A stretch of 64,000 nt of DNA, from the NCBI GenBank assembly GCA_033725935.1, contig MU867097.1:62001-126000 (forward strand), written 5' to 3'. Position 1 is the first letter of the stretch. Each line of letters starts with the position of its first letter. Positions 20,969 through 31,866 of the stretch are shown piece by piece. The translations under genes and the position numbers were made by a program. The stretch is from Cladorrhinum sp. PSN259. Lineage: Eukaryota; Ascomycota; Sordariomycetes; Sordariales; Podosporaceae. The notes under the pieces were generated by a model. The model had not been told where the DNA came from. It worked only from the letters and a program-made list of their open reading frames with translations, and ran no database searches.

Positions 20969-21716
20969 ATGGTCTTGAGTCTTGGGCGACAGGCTGGTTG
21001 AGTATCACGGGAATGGAATTGGGTATAATGTGAAATGATTGGAATAACGGAAAGATAGGTGAGCCTGGCGTTGGGAAAGGCTATATTCTGGAATTATCTT
21101 GGGACAATGTTACCACTACTTCCCTTTTTGGAATTCACGATTGATTGAACACCCTGAGACTGTCTGACGTCATGTAACGGGTCCTGTCAAATCCCCCAAA
21201 ATGTGGGGGAAGCAGGCCAGGCCCTTGCAGACAACCCTGCTTCCCGCCAGCCATCCCGCTCCTCCAGACGCTGCCAAGAGACGTGTTCCTTCTCAATTAT
21301 CTTTGTACATCTCGTCTTCTGCATTTCGGATTATCGGATAAACCTTGCGTTGCCCGATATCTGATGACGGATTGGAGTTGAAAGCATTTGGTATACCTGT
21401 TCGGGCAAACTTCATGATTAAACCGTCTCATTTGTTTAATATCTACCACGTTTTATAACCCCTCTTAGCCGGCAGATTCGCCCGAGATATACGGGCGGAC
21501 AATTTATTTACATGATCACGACATCCAGAGCAATGGCCATCCGCGCAAAACATTCTTGGATAATCAATCCCTTGCAGACCCATGGTCGGTTATTCCCACT
21601 TAAAATGTTTATACCCGAAGTGTTAAAAGGGCACATTCCCTCGTTGACACAGGCAACCACGAAGCCCCGCTCAACTCCACCTCCTGCGCCAAGGTTCTTG
21701 GGGCAAGCCACCGACC
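20969..21716. other. Intergenic, with nested inverted repeats
   Basis: Spacer and promoter of the hydrolase gene. It holds the inverted repeats at 21192-21245 listed separately. No gene seen. Confidence 0.55.
21192..21245. repeat. Two overlapping inverted repeats
   Basis: TCCCCC (21192-21197) pairs with GGGGGA (21205-21210). GGGAAGCAGG (21207-21216) pairs perfectly with CCTGCTTCCC (21236-21245) around a 19-nt loop. The two share the G run, so they could form alternative hairpins. Role unknown. Confidence 0.75.
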
Positions 21717-23792
21717 ATGTTCTCTCTCCCCTCAACAACAATCACAAGCAAAATGGGGAGACCAGAATCTGTGCTCGAGTCTGGGCATCCGCTACTCGTG
21801 CGCCGTCAGCCATACCCGCGGCGCCGTTCTACAAATGAAACCCGAAAGGGATGGATTGTTGCAGGGCTAGCAATTACTGCGTTGCTTTCATTCCTCGCTT
21901 TTCCTAGACCATTCAAGGTCAAACCGTCAATTAGGAAGCGGGACTCACCTTATGGCCAATTTCCACTGCCCAGCGACCCGTTTCACTTCCTCCCGTGCAC
22001 CAAGTCAACTCTACCGCCGCCACTGAACGACACTTCTCCAGAGCGAACTTGGGCTGCTATATTTGACCCTAACCCTGCGCATTGGAGCTGGGGTTCCAAC
22101 TCAACTCGCAATGATACCATTCCCAAAGAAGATGACCCTTACACTGGGCGTGGCGTCTATCTCTGCGGCTGGCTTGATGTCCCTCTAGACTACACAAACA
22201 AGTCTGATACTCGCATCGCTCGACTTGCTGTGACAAAGTTCCAGGTCTCAGGGTTGGCGGCTACCAACGATGCTGAGAGCAACCCTTCGGCTGGCAAGAA
22301 AAGTGAGAGGACCATCGTGATAGAGCCTGGCGGCCCAGGAGGTAGTGGAACCAGTTATACATGGAGGTCAGCAGAGGCTATTACCAAACGACTGAGCGAC
22401 GGCAAGTTTGATGTGCTAGGTTGGGATCCTCGGGGCGTCAATGCCTCGCTACCCGCCATCTCTTGCTTCCCTCATGATGCCGACCGAGATCGCTGGAGTC
22501 TGATCACACAACAGCATCGTGCTGTAGTGTCTAGTGACAGAACCCAGGTCGAACTAGCAGACGCTATGAATGCTGCTCTCATGCGAGCCTGCTGGGAAGT
22601 TCATGGAGATCTTCCGCGTTTCGTTAGCACTGCATTTGTTGCTCGGGACGTGGAACAGATTCGACTCGCGCTCGGGGAAGACAGCCTAAGTGGATACTTT
22701 GTGAGCTACGGTACTGGCATAGGGCAAACATATGTCAACATGTTCCCCAACAGTGTCGGAAATCTCATCCTTGACGGCACTGAGTACGTCCGAGATCATC
22801 GCCTTCGTGGTGGTTTCGGGTGGACCGCACTGGATAACGCTACTGATGCGTGGCATGATGGATTTTTGGGAGAATGTCTCAAAGCTGGGCCTGATCACTG
22901 TGCATTGGCAAAAGAGAAGGACAACAAACCCGTAACTCTCGGAGATCTAGAGAGCAGGATGGCTGCCTTGTTTTCAAAACTCGCAGAGCGCCCACTCCCC
23001 GGATACACCAAAACAGGAGGCCCAACCCTGGTGACATACTCAGCTTTTGTCGATGCCATTTACAGCGCCATGTACAATGCCAACAGCTGGCCTGCCCTTG
23101 CACAAACTCTGTACGAGCTTGAATCGGGCAATACAACAATGGCTTCCGCTATGATGGAGGCCAGTTGGTGGTGGTTTGATCCCGACCAGCCTTGCTCGCT
23201 GACACCAGAGGTGCCCTCGAGCGAAGAGTTAGGCACTTTGGTCATATGTGCCGACTCATATGATGCCAGTGAACCAGACGACCTTGATTGGTGGCTTAAC
23301 CTGTGGAAGGACATGACAACTAAAAACTGGATCGCAGGTAACAGTCGGTTCTACGGTGTTCTTCCTTGCCGGCACTTTGGAACTTACTGGCCGAAGCCGG
23401 CTGAAGTCTATCGCGGTGATCTGAACCATACGCTCAAGAACCCGGTACTGCTCATTGCGGAGACTTATGACCCAGCAACGCCCCTGAGAAACGGACGACG
23501 GCTGTTGGAGGAGATGGGGTCGAACGCGCGACTGATTGCTCACCATGGGTATGGACACTCGTCAAGGGACAAGTCCAATTGCACGGATGAAATCGCAAAG
23601 GCGTACATTCTGAATGGTACTTTGCCGGATAAGGCGGAGACGGACTGCTATGCTAACGAGAAGCCGTATCTTTATGGAGTTGGGACGAAGGGGCCCACCG
23701 CGTTGGCCAAGAGCGGTGCTGAGAGCGAGGATTACCTGAGGATTTGGCGGGAACATCTCGAGGAGATGGCGCTGTGGAATCCAGGTCTCTGA
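21717..23792 (+). CDS. Membrane-anchored alpha/beta hydrolase, tripeptidyl-aminopeptidase (TAP)-like
   Basis: Intronless, 691 residues. A short basic cytosolic part is followed by one membrane segment at about residues 46-64 (WIVAGLAITALLSFLAF), so it is likely a type II protein with a lumenal or extracellular catalytic domain. The domain has several N-glycosylation sequons. The family oxyanion motif EPGGPGGSG lies at about 203-211. The nucleophile elbow reads Y-F-V-S330-Y-G-T-G, the acid is D585 in ETYDPATP (TAP C-terminal domain), and the catalytic His is H614 in HHGYGHS. The elbow lacks the usual first Gly (G-x-S-x-G), but Ser, Asp and His are all kept. Related enzymes release short peptides or act as prolyl aminopeptidases. 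Met13 (MGRPESV, 21753) is an alternative start. Confidence 0.87.
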   Translation: MFSLPSTTITSKMGRPESVLESGHPLLVRRQPYPRRRSTNETRKGWIVAGLAITALLSFLAFPRPFKVKPSIRKRDSPYGQFPLPSDPFHFLPCTKSTLPPPLNDTSPERTWAAIFDPNPAHWSWGSNSTRNDTIPKEDDPYTGRGVYLCGWLDVPLDYTNKSDTRIARLAVTKFQVSGLAATNDAESNPSAGKKSERTIVIEPGGPGGSGTSYTWRSAEAITKRLSDGKFDVLGWDPRGVNASLPAISCFPHDADRDRWSLITQQHRAVVSSDRTQVELADAMNAALMRACWEVHGDLPRFVSTAFVARDVEQIRLALGEDSLSGYFVSYGTGIGQTYVNMFPNSVGNLILDGTEYVRDHRLRGGFGWTALDNATDAWHDGFLGECLKAGPDHCALAKEKDNKPVTLGDLESRMAALFSKLAERPLPGYTKTGGPTLVTYSAFVDAIYSAMYNANSWPALAQTLYELESGNTTMASAMMEASWWWFDPDQPCSLTPEVPSSEELGTLVICADSYDASEPDDLDWWLNLWKDMTTKNWIAGNSRFYGVLPCRHFGTYWPKPAEVYRGDLNHTLKNPVLLIAETYDPATPLRNGRRLLEEMGSNARLIAHHGYGHSSRDKSNCTDEIAKAYILNGTLPDKAETDCYANEKPYLYGVGTKGPTALAKSGAESEDYLRIWREHLEEMALWNPGL

Positions 23793-24156
23793 GGAGCTTT
23801 CTGGGTTGATACTTTTGGTAAACATATATGATGATGATGTAAATGATCAAAGCTGTCTTTTTTGTCTCGATCTTTCTCTACATCTTTATCTGGTTCCCAG
23901 AAGGGTTAGGGTAGTTGTCAGCGACTAAGAAACCCAAAGTCCCATCACGTGCAGTCGCGTAAATGACGTGTTGGCGCCCGTTTTCGCTATCAGCACCAAT
24001 TCCAGGCCGTTCGCAGCTGATTAGCGGCCCTTGCAGGTTGCTGCCTTCGACACGGTCTCGTCGCAACCACCCCGCGCCCTGAGCCTATCTTTAAGGATTG
24101 TCGCATGGTGTTGTCGATTGTCCTGGGCCAATTTCATACCACAAAATTCCTTGAAA
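23793..24156. other. NBS1 promoter region
   Basis: About 360 bp between two co-oriented genes, with a GGGTTAGGG box at 23903-23911. No gene seen. Confidence 0.6.
23903..23911 (+). promoter_or_regulatory. Telobox-like GGGTTAGGG upstream of NBS1
   Basis: GGGTTAGGG, 246 bp before the proposed NBS1 start. Same core as the boxes before uS5 and eS30. Function inferred only. Confidence 0.4.
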
Positions 24157-26807
24157 ATGTGGCTACTAGAGAGCGACCTGTTTGGCGGTTCGTTTTTGCA
24201 ATTGAATCGCGTTTCAACGACGCCGGAGCTAACGCGACGACAGGGAAAAAGCTGTGGCTTCGCCCCGGGAAGCTCTACCTATTCGGCCGGACCGGCGCCG
24301 AACCTGGCCAGCTTGTGGTATCCGACAAAACCATCTCGCGAAAACACTTGACCGTCCAGGTCGCCCCCGTTCAAGAAGGCGGCGGCCGCAATCTCAGTTC
24401 GCGTTCTCAAGTTACCATCCACGACCTCGATTCGAAAAAGGGAACACAGCTCAATGGCGTTCAAATACGAGGGCAAGAGAAGGTTCTCACCGAGGATGAG
24501 AACGAGGTGAAGCTGGGGATGTGCACCAAGGTCTTACGCATCCAATGGCAACCTGTCGTTCTCAGCTTCTCCTTCACCAGCAAGGAGTTACGCGCCGACC
24601 CTTGGGCGAGGCTCCGCGACGATCTCGAACAACTCGATATTAAATACTCTGCCGAATATGAACCGAGCACCACGCATGTCGTATCAAAGAAGCGCAATAC
24701 CTCGAAGGGATTACAGGCTCTTATCAATGGTAAATACATCGTGACCGACAGTTTCATTAGGACCATTGTGGACGCTGCTACGCTTCCTTCGAGTCCTGAG
24801 GAGGGTTATTCGTGCCCTCTGGAGGAAGATTTTGAGCGTGTTTGGCCCAATCCTCTCGATCATCTACCGCCACGAGGCGAAGAAACGGTCGACCAACCAC
24901 CAACGGCCTATGCGCCTGACGAGCGACGAAAAGAAGTGTTTGATGGATATACATTCGTGTTCTACGAAAAGAAGCAACATGAGAATCTTATATCAGCTAT
25001 CACGGCCGGCAAAGGCAAAGCATTGCTCAAGGAAGTCACGCCAGGGGAGACCGATATTGACGATTTCATACGCTATGTGAAGGGAGTGGCAGGCGAAAAG
25101 GGGCTCGGTTCTTTTGAAGATGGCAGCGAAGGGAAGGGGGTGGTCGTTGTGCGATACATGCCAAAAGATGAACACTATGAATGGTTCGCTCAGTTCTTGA
25201 CGTCTTTTGCCCAGCGTCTTGATCATCGTCCCATCGATCAACGCGAATTCATTGAGGCCATCGTCGCTTGCGATGCCTCCATGCTTCGTCGTCCCCTCGA
25301 GGAGGCGAGTCAGCCCGAGCCACCAAGCTCACGTCTTCTACCTGCTGTAGCTCCTTCGATAGAACTGATGGAGGTAGATCAGTCAGCCATGCCACAAGCA
25401 TCAGAGGAAGCAGCTGCTGAGCAGCCAGTGGAGGAAGAAGAATCCGTGTCCAAGCCACCACCACGAAGAGGCCGAGCCCGCAGAGGTGTCAGCCGATTCA
25501 AAGGTTTCGATCTGGATGATGAGCCAGAGGTAGCCATGAAAGATATTCCTCAGGCAGCGGAAATTCCAAAATCACCTGTACCACCCGCGGTCGTCCAAGC
25601 GTCGCAAGAAGAAATGTTCGTCTCGCAATACCAAGATCTTTCAAACAACCACAGCAACAACACACCAGAAGAGACCCAATCATCACTTCCCGTCCGTCGA
25701 AACCAGCGAAAGCGACCGCTCTCACCATTACCAGCACACGATAACTCCGCGTTGCTGGATGAAATCGCACCAGTGGCCGCGGCGGCTAAACGGAGGCGGA
25801 TAGCAGCTGGTCAGCCGGCCATACCTAAATCTGTCCCCGAGCCTGAACCGGAGGTGAATGAAGGCGATCAAATGGCGGTAGAAGAATCTCCTACAGCAAA
25901 AGGGAAAAAGATCCAGGCTCAGACAAGAGGGAAAGGCGCTAGAGGTAACAAAAAGCAAACACAACAAGGAGACGACGATATCCTCGACATAGCACGCAAA
26001 CGCCGAGAAGAAGCAGACGCTCAAGCAGCTGCGGAACGCAGAGCGCTACAAGAACTTGACGAAGACGAGATTGATTACGCGGCTATTCGTAAGCTCCACA
26101 TCATCGAAGAGTGCGAGGTCCGTCTTCCCGCTTCAGGAACCAGTGGTGGTGGGAATAGGAGAACAAGAGAACAGGATATAGCAGAGGGCCGTTGGGATCC
26201 AAAATGGAACGGACGCAAGAATTTCAAGTCCTTTAGGAAGAATGGAGCTCCAGCGGGGGGAAGACAGGCTCCAAGAAAAGTTATGGGGCTGGAAGAGGTT
26301 AAGCCGAATTCGCACGGGATTGGGGATGATTATTGGCTTGACGATTATCCTAGGAAAGAGGACAAGACTACTGAGCAGATACAGTCGAGCGTTACGCAGA
26401 ACGGGGGCAGCAATAACAGTGCGCCGCTGGCTAATAGTGCGGCTAGGTCTGCCGTTGGAAGGAGGACTGTTCTGGTGCTGGATAGCAGTGATGAAGAGGA
26501 AGAGGGTGAACAAGAAGAAGACAAAGGGGAGGAGGACAGTGTGGCGGCTATTCCTGAGCCTGGTAGGTCTAGGGCTGCTAAGGGCGCCGAGAGGGCGAAT
26601 GTCAGTAGGAGGAGCCAGACTCAGACGCAGAGTCAGATGCTGGAAAGTCAAGCTGTGGGGAGTAAACGGGGGGTACCACCGTCGCCGGCGGAAGATGCGA
26701 GGGCGGCGAAGAAACCTAGGACGGGGCTCATGGCTCAGGATGGGGGGGATAACGATGATGATGATAGTGAGGATGAGCTCAAGTTTAGGTTTGGCAGGCG
26801 GAGGTAG
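24157..26807 (+). CDS. nbs1: DNA-repair scaffold Nbs1/nibrin (MRN complex)
   Basis: Subunit of Mre11-Rad50-Nbs1, which senses DNA double-strand breaks and recruits Tel1/ATM. Proposed exons 24157-24187 and 24244-26807 give 864 residues beginning MWLLESDLFGG-KKLWLRPG, the usual N-terminus. The 56-nt intron has a CTAAC branch site and CAG acceptor but a GTTCGT donor; the frame also reads through it. The FHA domain (about 15-105) has GRT and TISRKHL. Tandem BRCT-like regions follow (about 120-200, and about 245-370, starting KEVFDGYTFVFYEK). The long middle is disordered. The Mre11-binding motif K669-NFKSFRK is present. The C-terminus is acidic and ends in F-R-F-G-R-R-R, matching the acidic FxF/Y Tel1-binding tail known in fission yeast Nbs1. 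Confidence 0.93.
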
Positions 26808-27183
26808 AGGGCACAAACAGGCAGTTCAATTTTTTTGCTTGAGGAGAAAGATGGATAAAGCGGGCCCCACAATACATAAAAAGTTGCAAGACGGACGATG
26901 AATCGTAATAGGCAAAAGCTTATTGATATTGTTTATCACATGGGAATACAAAAACTTTTGTATTTATTTACAGATTTATTTTTGCTTGAGTGAGTGAAAT
27001 GAATGATCTCTCTTATTCGCTTCTATGACGACGGGGTATCATCTCTATGGATGCGTGTACAAAACACAAAAGAAAAAAACACAATAACCATACAATACAT
27101 ACATTTATGCACTCGTCTCACATCCTTCTTCTACACCTACACCGCACAAAACCACAACCTTGCATACCCGACACACAGAAAAC
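26808..27183. other. Convergent 3' flanks
   Basis: Shared terminator region of NBS1 and the cytochrome b5 gene. AT-rich, no gene seen. Confidence 0.6.
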
Positions 27184-28209
27184 TTAATCCATAGCCTCCA
27201 TATCCCCTCCCACACCCATAACTTTCACCTTCTCCTCCTCCTCCTCGCTAACAAAGATCCCAACCAAACACGCAGCCAACATCCCCTCGTAATTAACCCA
27301 CGGATGAATCTCCCCAAAAAGTTGCGTGCCATCCCTGCCCGCGCACCTCAAAAGCTCAGGCTCCCCTCCAGGGTGAAAAGGTAGGTACGGGCTCAAATTG
27401 TAGACTCGGCCATTGAAGACGGACCACGCATCCTTCCCTTTGCGTCCCGTCATTTTCTTGAGCATGCTGGGGGTGACGCGCAGGTAAGGCGTTCCAGGTG
27501 GGAGGCCACGCAGATCTGCGTTTGGGCCCGAGGATAGACGTGCCCAGTCCAGGGGCGAGTGTCCTGGTGTTAGGATGACGGCTCGGGAGGGTTTGGCTGG
27601 TTTTGAGGAGTGGGTTGGTGGTGGGGCGAGGGTTGAGCAGCCTGGCTGTTGGGTTCTTTGGGGGATAGGGCCTCGAGTTGGGGGTGGGAGGAGGGAAGAG
27701 GAGGAAGAAGAAGAGCCGCGGGGAGGTTGCCGGAGGGAAGGGGGTGCTGGTCTCGGAGGAGGGGGCATAAGTGGTGAGGAGGTTGATTGTCTTTGTTGTG
27801 GTGACTGTGTGGCGGGTGCGGTGGAGAGGGAGAATGAGGGCACAGGGGATTCGAGGGCTGTTGAGGTTGCTTTTGGGGTTGTTTGTTCCTGCTCTGTGGT
27901 TGAGGTGTCGTCGAGTTGGATTACTGGTGGAGGAGGAGGTGGTGGCATGGCGGCTCGGTCGGCTGCTGCATCTGCTTTTCTCGTTGGGGGATGTCCAAAT
28001 TTGCGATCGCTTTTCCTCTCCTTCTTTGCTGACGACTCATCTTCGTTGTTGTTGGACGGTGTCGACGGCGATGTTGATGAGGATGACGACTCCGGCGCCG
28101 GCAACTGCCAGGGCGAGCCGCCGCCGAAGAGGGACGGAAACCATGCTGGTCGTCGCATGCAAAAGAGTACGAGCGAGGCGACGATGAGCGATATTCCCAG
28201 TAACGCCAT
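27184..28209 (-). CDS. Membrane-anchored cytochrome b5-domain protein, IRC21-like
   Basis: Intronless, 341 residues. An N-terminal membrane segment (residues 2-17, LLGISLIVASLVLF) is followed by about 185 residues of Ser/Pro-rich low complexity. A cytochrome b5 domain covers about 235-325. The heme ligands are H279 in HPGG and H302 in GEIHPWVN. The HPWVN form, rather than the classic HS/T site, is that of yeast Irc21 and the cytochrome b5 part of NCB5OR-type proteins. It is therefore likely an electron carrier anchored to the ER or outer mitochondrial membrane by its N-terminus, unlike classical tail-anchored b5. The acidic tail has five Glu in a row. The redox partner cannot be told from the neighbours. 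Confidence 0.88.
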   Translation of the reverse strand: MALLGISLIVASLVLFCMRRPAWFPSLFGGGSPWQLPAPESSSSSTSPSTPSNNNEDESSAKKERKSDRKFGHPPTRKADAAADRAAMPPPPPPPVIQLDDTSTTEQEQTTPKATSTALESPVPSFSLSTAPATQSPQQRQSTSSPLMPPPPRPAPPSLRQPPRGSSSSSSSLLPPPTRGPIPQRTQQPGCSTLAPPPTHSSKPAKPSRAVILTPGHSPLDWARLSSGPNADLRGLPPGTPYLRVTPSMLKKMTGRKGKDAWSVFNGRVYNLSPYLPFHPGGEPELLRCAGRDGTQLFGEIHPWVNYEGMLAACLVGIFVSEEEEEKVKVMGVGGDMEAMD

Positions 28210-29096
28210 ATCGGGCGCCCTCGGGGGTGTAGCTTGTTATTATCGTATGTTACCACACGGCATGAGACCCAGGTCCAAGCGTCCAAGAAGTGTGGATCGA
28301 GGGGGAGGAAGGAGGGGAGAGGTGCGTTAGTGGTGTGTGACTGCGTGTTGGATGAGAGTTGACGTCCAGTTGTTGCAGGTTATTTTTATCTCTCTTCCTG
28401 GTTTTATTATCTTGTTGCTTGACTGAGCAAAATTTTACAACATTGAAAAAAAGATCTGAAGTCCAAACCCTGTTGAATCGTGACCACTGGAAATGAGACT
28501 GCAGTGTTTCAATCTCTTTTCTGTCTTTTTTTTGTTTCGTTTCAGTTGATCACGGGAAGATTCCGGGGAAATGGTCACCTCATGCCCCGCCGCCGTTCGG
28601 GAAGCCAGGGAAGCAATTGAGTTACAGGGGAGCCCTGCAATCTGCAAATGGGCGGCAGCTGTCCAGCGGTTTTTTTGGTCAACTTCCTGGGAAGACCCAG
28701 ATATGGCGGGGTTGCTGCAGGGCGGTCTGCAGACTGATGCAGTGCAATAAACAGTCGATTTGGATGCTCTTTTCCCTTTAACTGTCGGAGCGGTGAAGAG
28801 GAGTCAGTTTCCCAGGCAATAAGGTAGCGGAACCAGGGGATCGGGTCGCGATCCTCCCCCGGACTGGACATGGATTTTAGACTGCCTACTGCGAACCCCT
28901 TCTGATGGAGATCTAATTACGTGTGATATAATTGAGCGAAGTTATTCTTTTCTTCTTCTTGCTATAAATTATAAATTAGATTGGGGCTGTTCTGGCAGTG
29001 GTCAATCCCACTGATATAATATTTTTGTGTTAAAAGCCGGGCCAGTCAGAGTGGCCCAAAATCGGAACCTGGGAATCAGGGTTCACCACCGACAAG
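28210..29096. other. Divergent promoter region
   Basis: About 890 bp between the cytochrome b5 gene (minus) and the orphan gene at 29097 (plus). No coding or RNA signal seen. Confidence 0.6.
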
Positions 29097-31148
29097 ATGC
29101 CCATTCCACCACCCTCATTTCCTGCTTCCACACCCACCTCCAAGTCTCGCAAATCGACGACCAACTCAACAACTTCTTTACAGCCGTCGCCGCCCATATT
29201 ACGAAAGAAGCTGTCGGCCGGAATATTAACCACGAGCACTGACAGTGCGACAGGCAAAACAACTGCACGGATCACCACGACTTATCCGGCACCAGGGACT
29301 AGCAGTGCCGCTGCGGCCAATACTACCACCACTCACCCCTCCCGCCATCCGCTCAAGTTGCGAAACCAAAATGCACCGTCGACGCTACGGGGTATGAAGC
29401 CGGGACTCGATCGGAGATCGCACCATCCCCCGATGTCGACTACACCATCAACAACAACAATCACAGCAGGAACAGCATCAACCGTAGCATCTACGACGAG
29501 ACCAGGATTAACACCGAAGATGCCGTCATACGAGCGCGCTTCCAACACGGGAAGCCGCCAATCGCAAACACCCGCTCTTTCGAGGAGCGCAGGTAGCAGC
29601 GGCAAACCTCCCTTGACTCCCAAGATTGCTTCGTCTCGAGCATCACCGACGCCTCAGTACCAGAACCCTTCTCTCGCAACGCCGCTTCCTCGACGACCTC
29701 GCCCCCAGTCCGTATTGAGCGCCAATGGGATAGGATCCGGCGACAGGGAGGAACTCACCTCGCCCGTGTCTGCCTTTTTGGCCAGCAGCATTACTCCAAG
29801 GTCTGGGTCCAGACAGAGTCGCGTTGAGAGCACGCATACCACCCCAAATGGCACTCCCGGCCTTGATCGTCGGGATTCCTGGGGTACAAGGTCTGGGTTG
29901 GGTATAACTGCTTCCCCTCCCGAAAACCGGGATGCACAAAGGCGACCATTGGTTACGTTCAGTCCAGCCTCCGAGGTCAGCGGGACAGGTAGTCGACCAG
30001 ACCTAGACTCCAAGTTCTTTTACGCCTCGCAAGCACCGAAACCTCCTCCACAACAAAGCGCTCATTCGAGACCACATCCAACACTACAACAGAAGCCGGG
30101 AACTTTTTTTTATGCAAATGGAGGTGCCGTACCGGAACGACAAAGCATGGCTCCAGGGCCATTCTCACCAGCTTTGGGATCTCCCGGTATTGCCCAGTCG
30201 CCATTACACGCTCCGGATGACTTGATGAGCAAGTTCGTTTACGCTAATGGAACCCCGGAACTACAACCAGCAGCGAAAATAGCGTCGCCGGCACAATCAG
30301 GATCGGGTTCAGGATCAGGATCAGGATCAGGATCGGTCGTCTCAACATCTTCTAGGATACAAACGAACAAGAACACAAACACAAATGCGCTTAGGCCGAC
30401 ATCACCAATAAAACCCTATCCAGGAATTAAAACTGGCAACACTTCAAATGTTGCGTCCCCTCTGGTGTCTCCCCGATCTGCCGTTGCACCGGTGCGTCCT
30501 CGAAATAGGCAGTCAAGCCATGGAAAATCGACCGACTCTCAAGCCTCTACAATAACAGTACAGTCGACACGTCCTCGTCCAAAGAGTCTTACAGTTGCGG
30601 ATCCTCCTACCGTTGCAAAACTTATGTCTGGAGGTATTTCCGCCGCATCCTCAGCAGCTACCTCCCCCTCCGACCCTGCACATCCCTTACCTGATGGCTT
30701 CTTCAATCCTGCGGCGTCAGGCTTTGCCTCTCTCCTTCAAGCAGCCGAAGACTTTGTGGAGGGAGAGGAGGATACTACAGAAGGAGAAGATGAAGAAGAA
30801 CTTTCAGACTCTCAGATCAGTCCAAGCAAACCATCACCCCAGGAGAAGGAGTTGACGGATCTCGTTGCTAATGCACGGCGAGAGCGTAAAGTACAAGACT
30901 TGCAAATTACGAATGCTAGCCTCGAAGCAATCAACCGAACCCTAGAAAAACAATTACGGAAGCAAACAGCGGAATTAAGGCGGTTCAAGCGACTCTCCCG
31001 ATCCGGGCGACTCAGTATGACTTCTGTGAGCAGTCGGATACCGTCCGCCTCTACAGTGGATGTCGGTGGCTTGGCTGGGGCAGGGTTGGACTTGAATGAT
31101 CTGAGTGAAGAGGGAAGCGATCTTGATACGGAGGATGCAGAGGTCGAA

Positions 31149-31186
<38 letters not shown>

Positions 31187-31685
31187 TGAAGATGATCTTT
31201 CCGGATCTGAAGAAGCTGATTCACCTGACCCTACTTCGAAGTCTGAGAAAAACGCCAAACGCCGACAAAGGGATGAACAGCGACTTCAGGTGGATCTCTC
31301 TAAACACCAACAGTTGCTCGTCGACAGCCAAAAGATCAACCAGAGCCTCAGGAGGTGCTTGGGATGGACAGAGGAGCTGATAAAAGAGGGCAAACGTGCT
31401 CTGGCGTATCAGGTTACGCTTGGTGAATCTGAACTAGGTGGGAAGATTCTTACTGCTCGGGAGATTGGCGGGAGAATTCTCACAGCGGAGGAGATTGAGA
31501 GAAGGAATCGGGAGGAAGAAACGGAAACCAACGTCAGTGACGATGATTACCAAAACGTACTTTCGAGGCCGGATTCCGTGGCAAACGACGACCTGTCAGA
31601 TACGGATGGTGAGGATGATCGATCATGGAATAAAGACCCACAAGACAGAGATAGTGGGATTGAGTTGCCGAGAGATGGTGGGTAA
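29097..31685 (+). CDS. Large low-complexity orphan protein with F-[FV]-Y-A motifs and a coiled coil
   Basis: Intronless, 862 residues; I do not recognise a characterised family. The first 300 residues are Ser/Thr/Pro-rich and basic, hence likely disordered. Three related motifs follow: K306-FFYAS, T336-FFYANGG and K379-FVYANG. A (GS)n tract encoded by GGATCA repeats lies at about 402-412. From about 575 an acidic patch leads into a charged helix (KELTDLVANARRERKVQDL and on to about 650) that looks like a coiled coil. A long Glu run lies near 683-698, and another charged helix (ERRNREEETETNVSD region) near the end. The conserved-looking motifs and two helices in a disordered chain suggest a scaffold or cytoskeleton- or polarity-associated protein, but this is inference only. 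Confidence 0.82.
30297..30336 (+). repeat. GGATCA-type hexanucleotide repeat in a coding region
   Basis: About six imperfect copies of GGATCA/GGTTCA encoding alternating Gly-Ser in the orphan protein. In-frame, so length changes would be tolerated. Confidence 0.8.
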
Positions 31686-31832
31686 AAAGGGAAATGGAAC
31701 AGAGCAGAGATTGATTCTTTATATACACACGACACGGCGTTGAGATGCATGGATATGTGTCGTACTCACCACTCTCACGAGCAACTCTTTTTTTATTTTT
31801 CCTTTCCAAATTTTCTTATCGTTTTTTAATTA

Positions 31833-31866
<34 letters not shown>

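Noticed and set aside
27575..28330. 251-codon Gly-rich open frame on the plus strand
   Set aside because: Antisense to the Ser/Pro-rich linker of the cytochrome b5 protein; composition is simply the complement.
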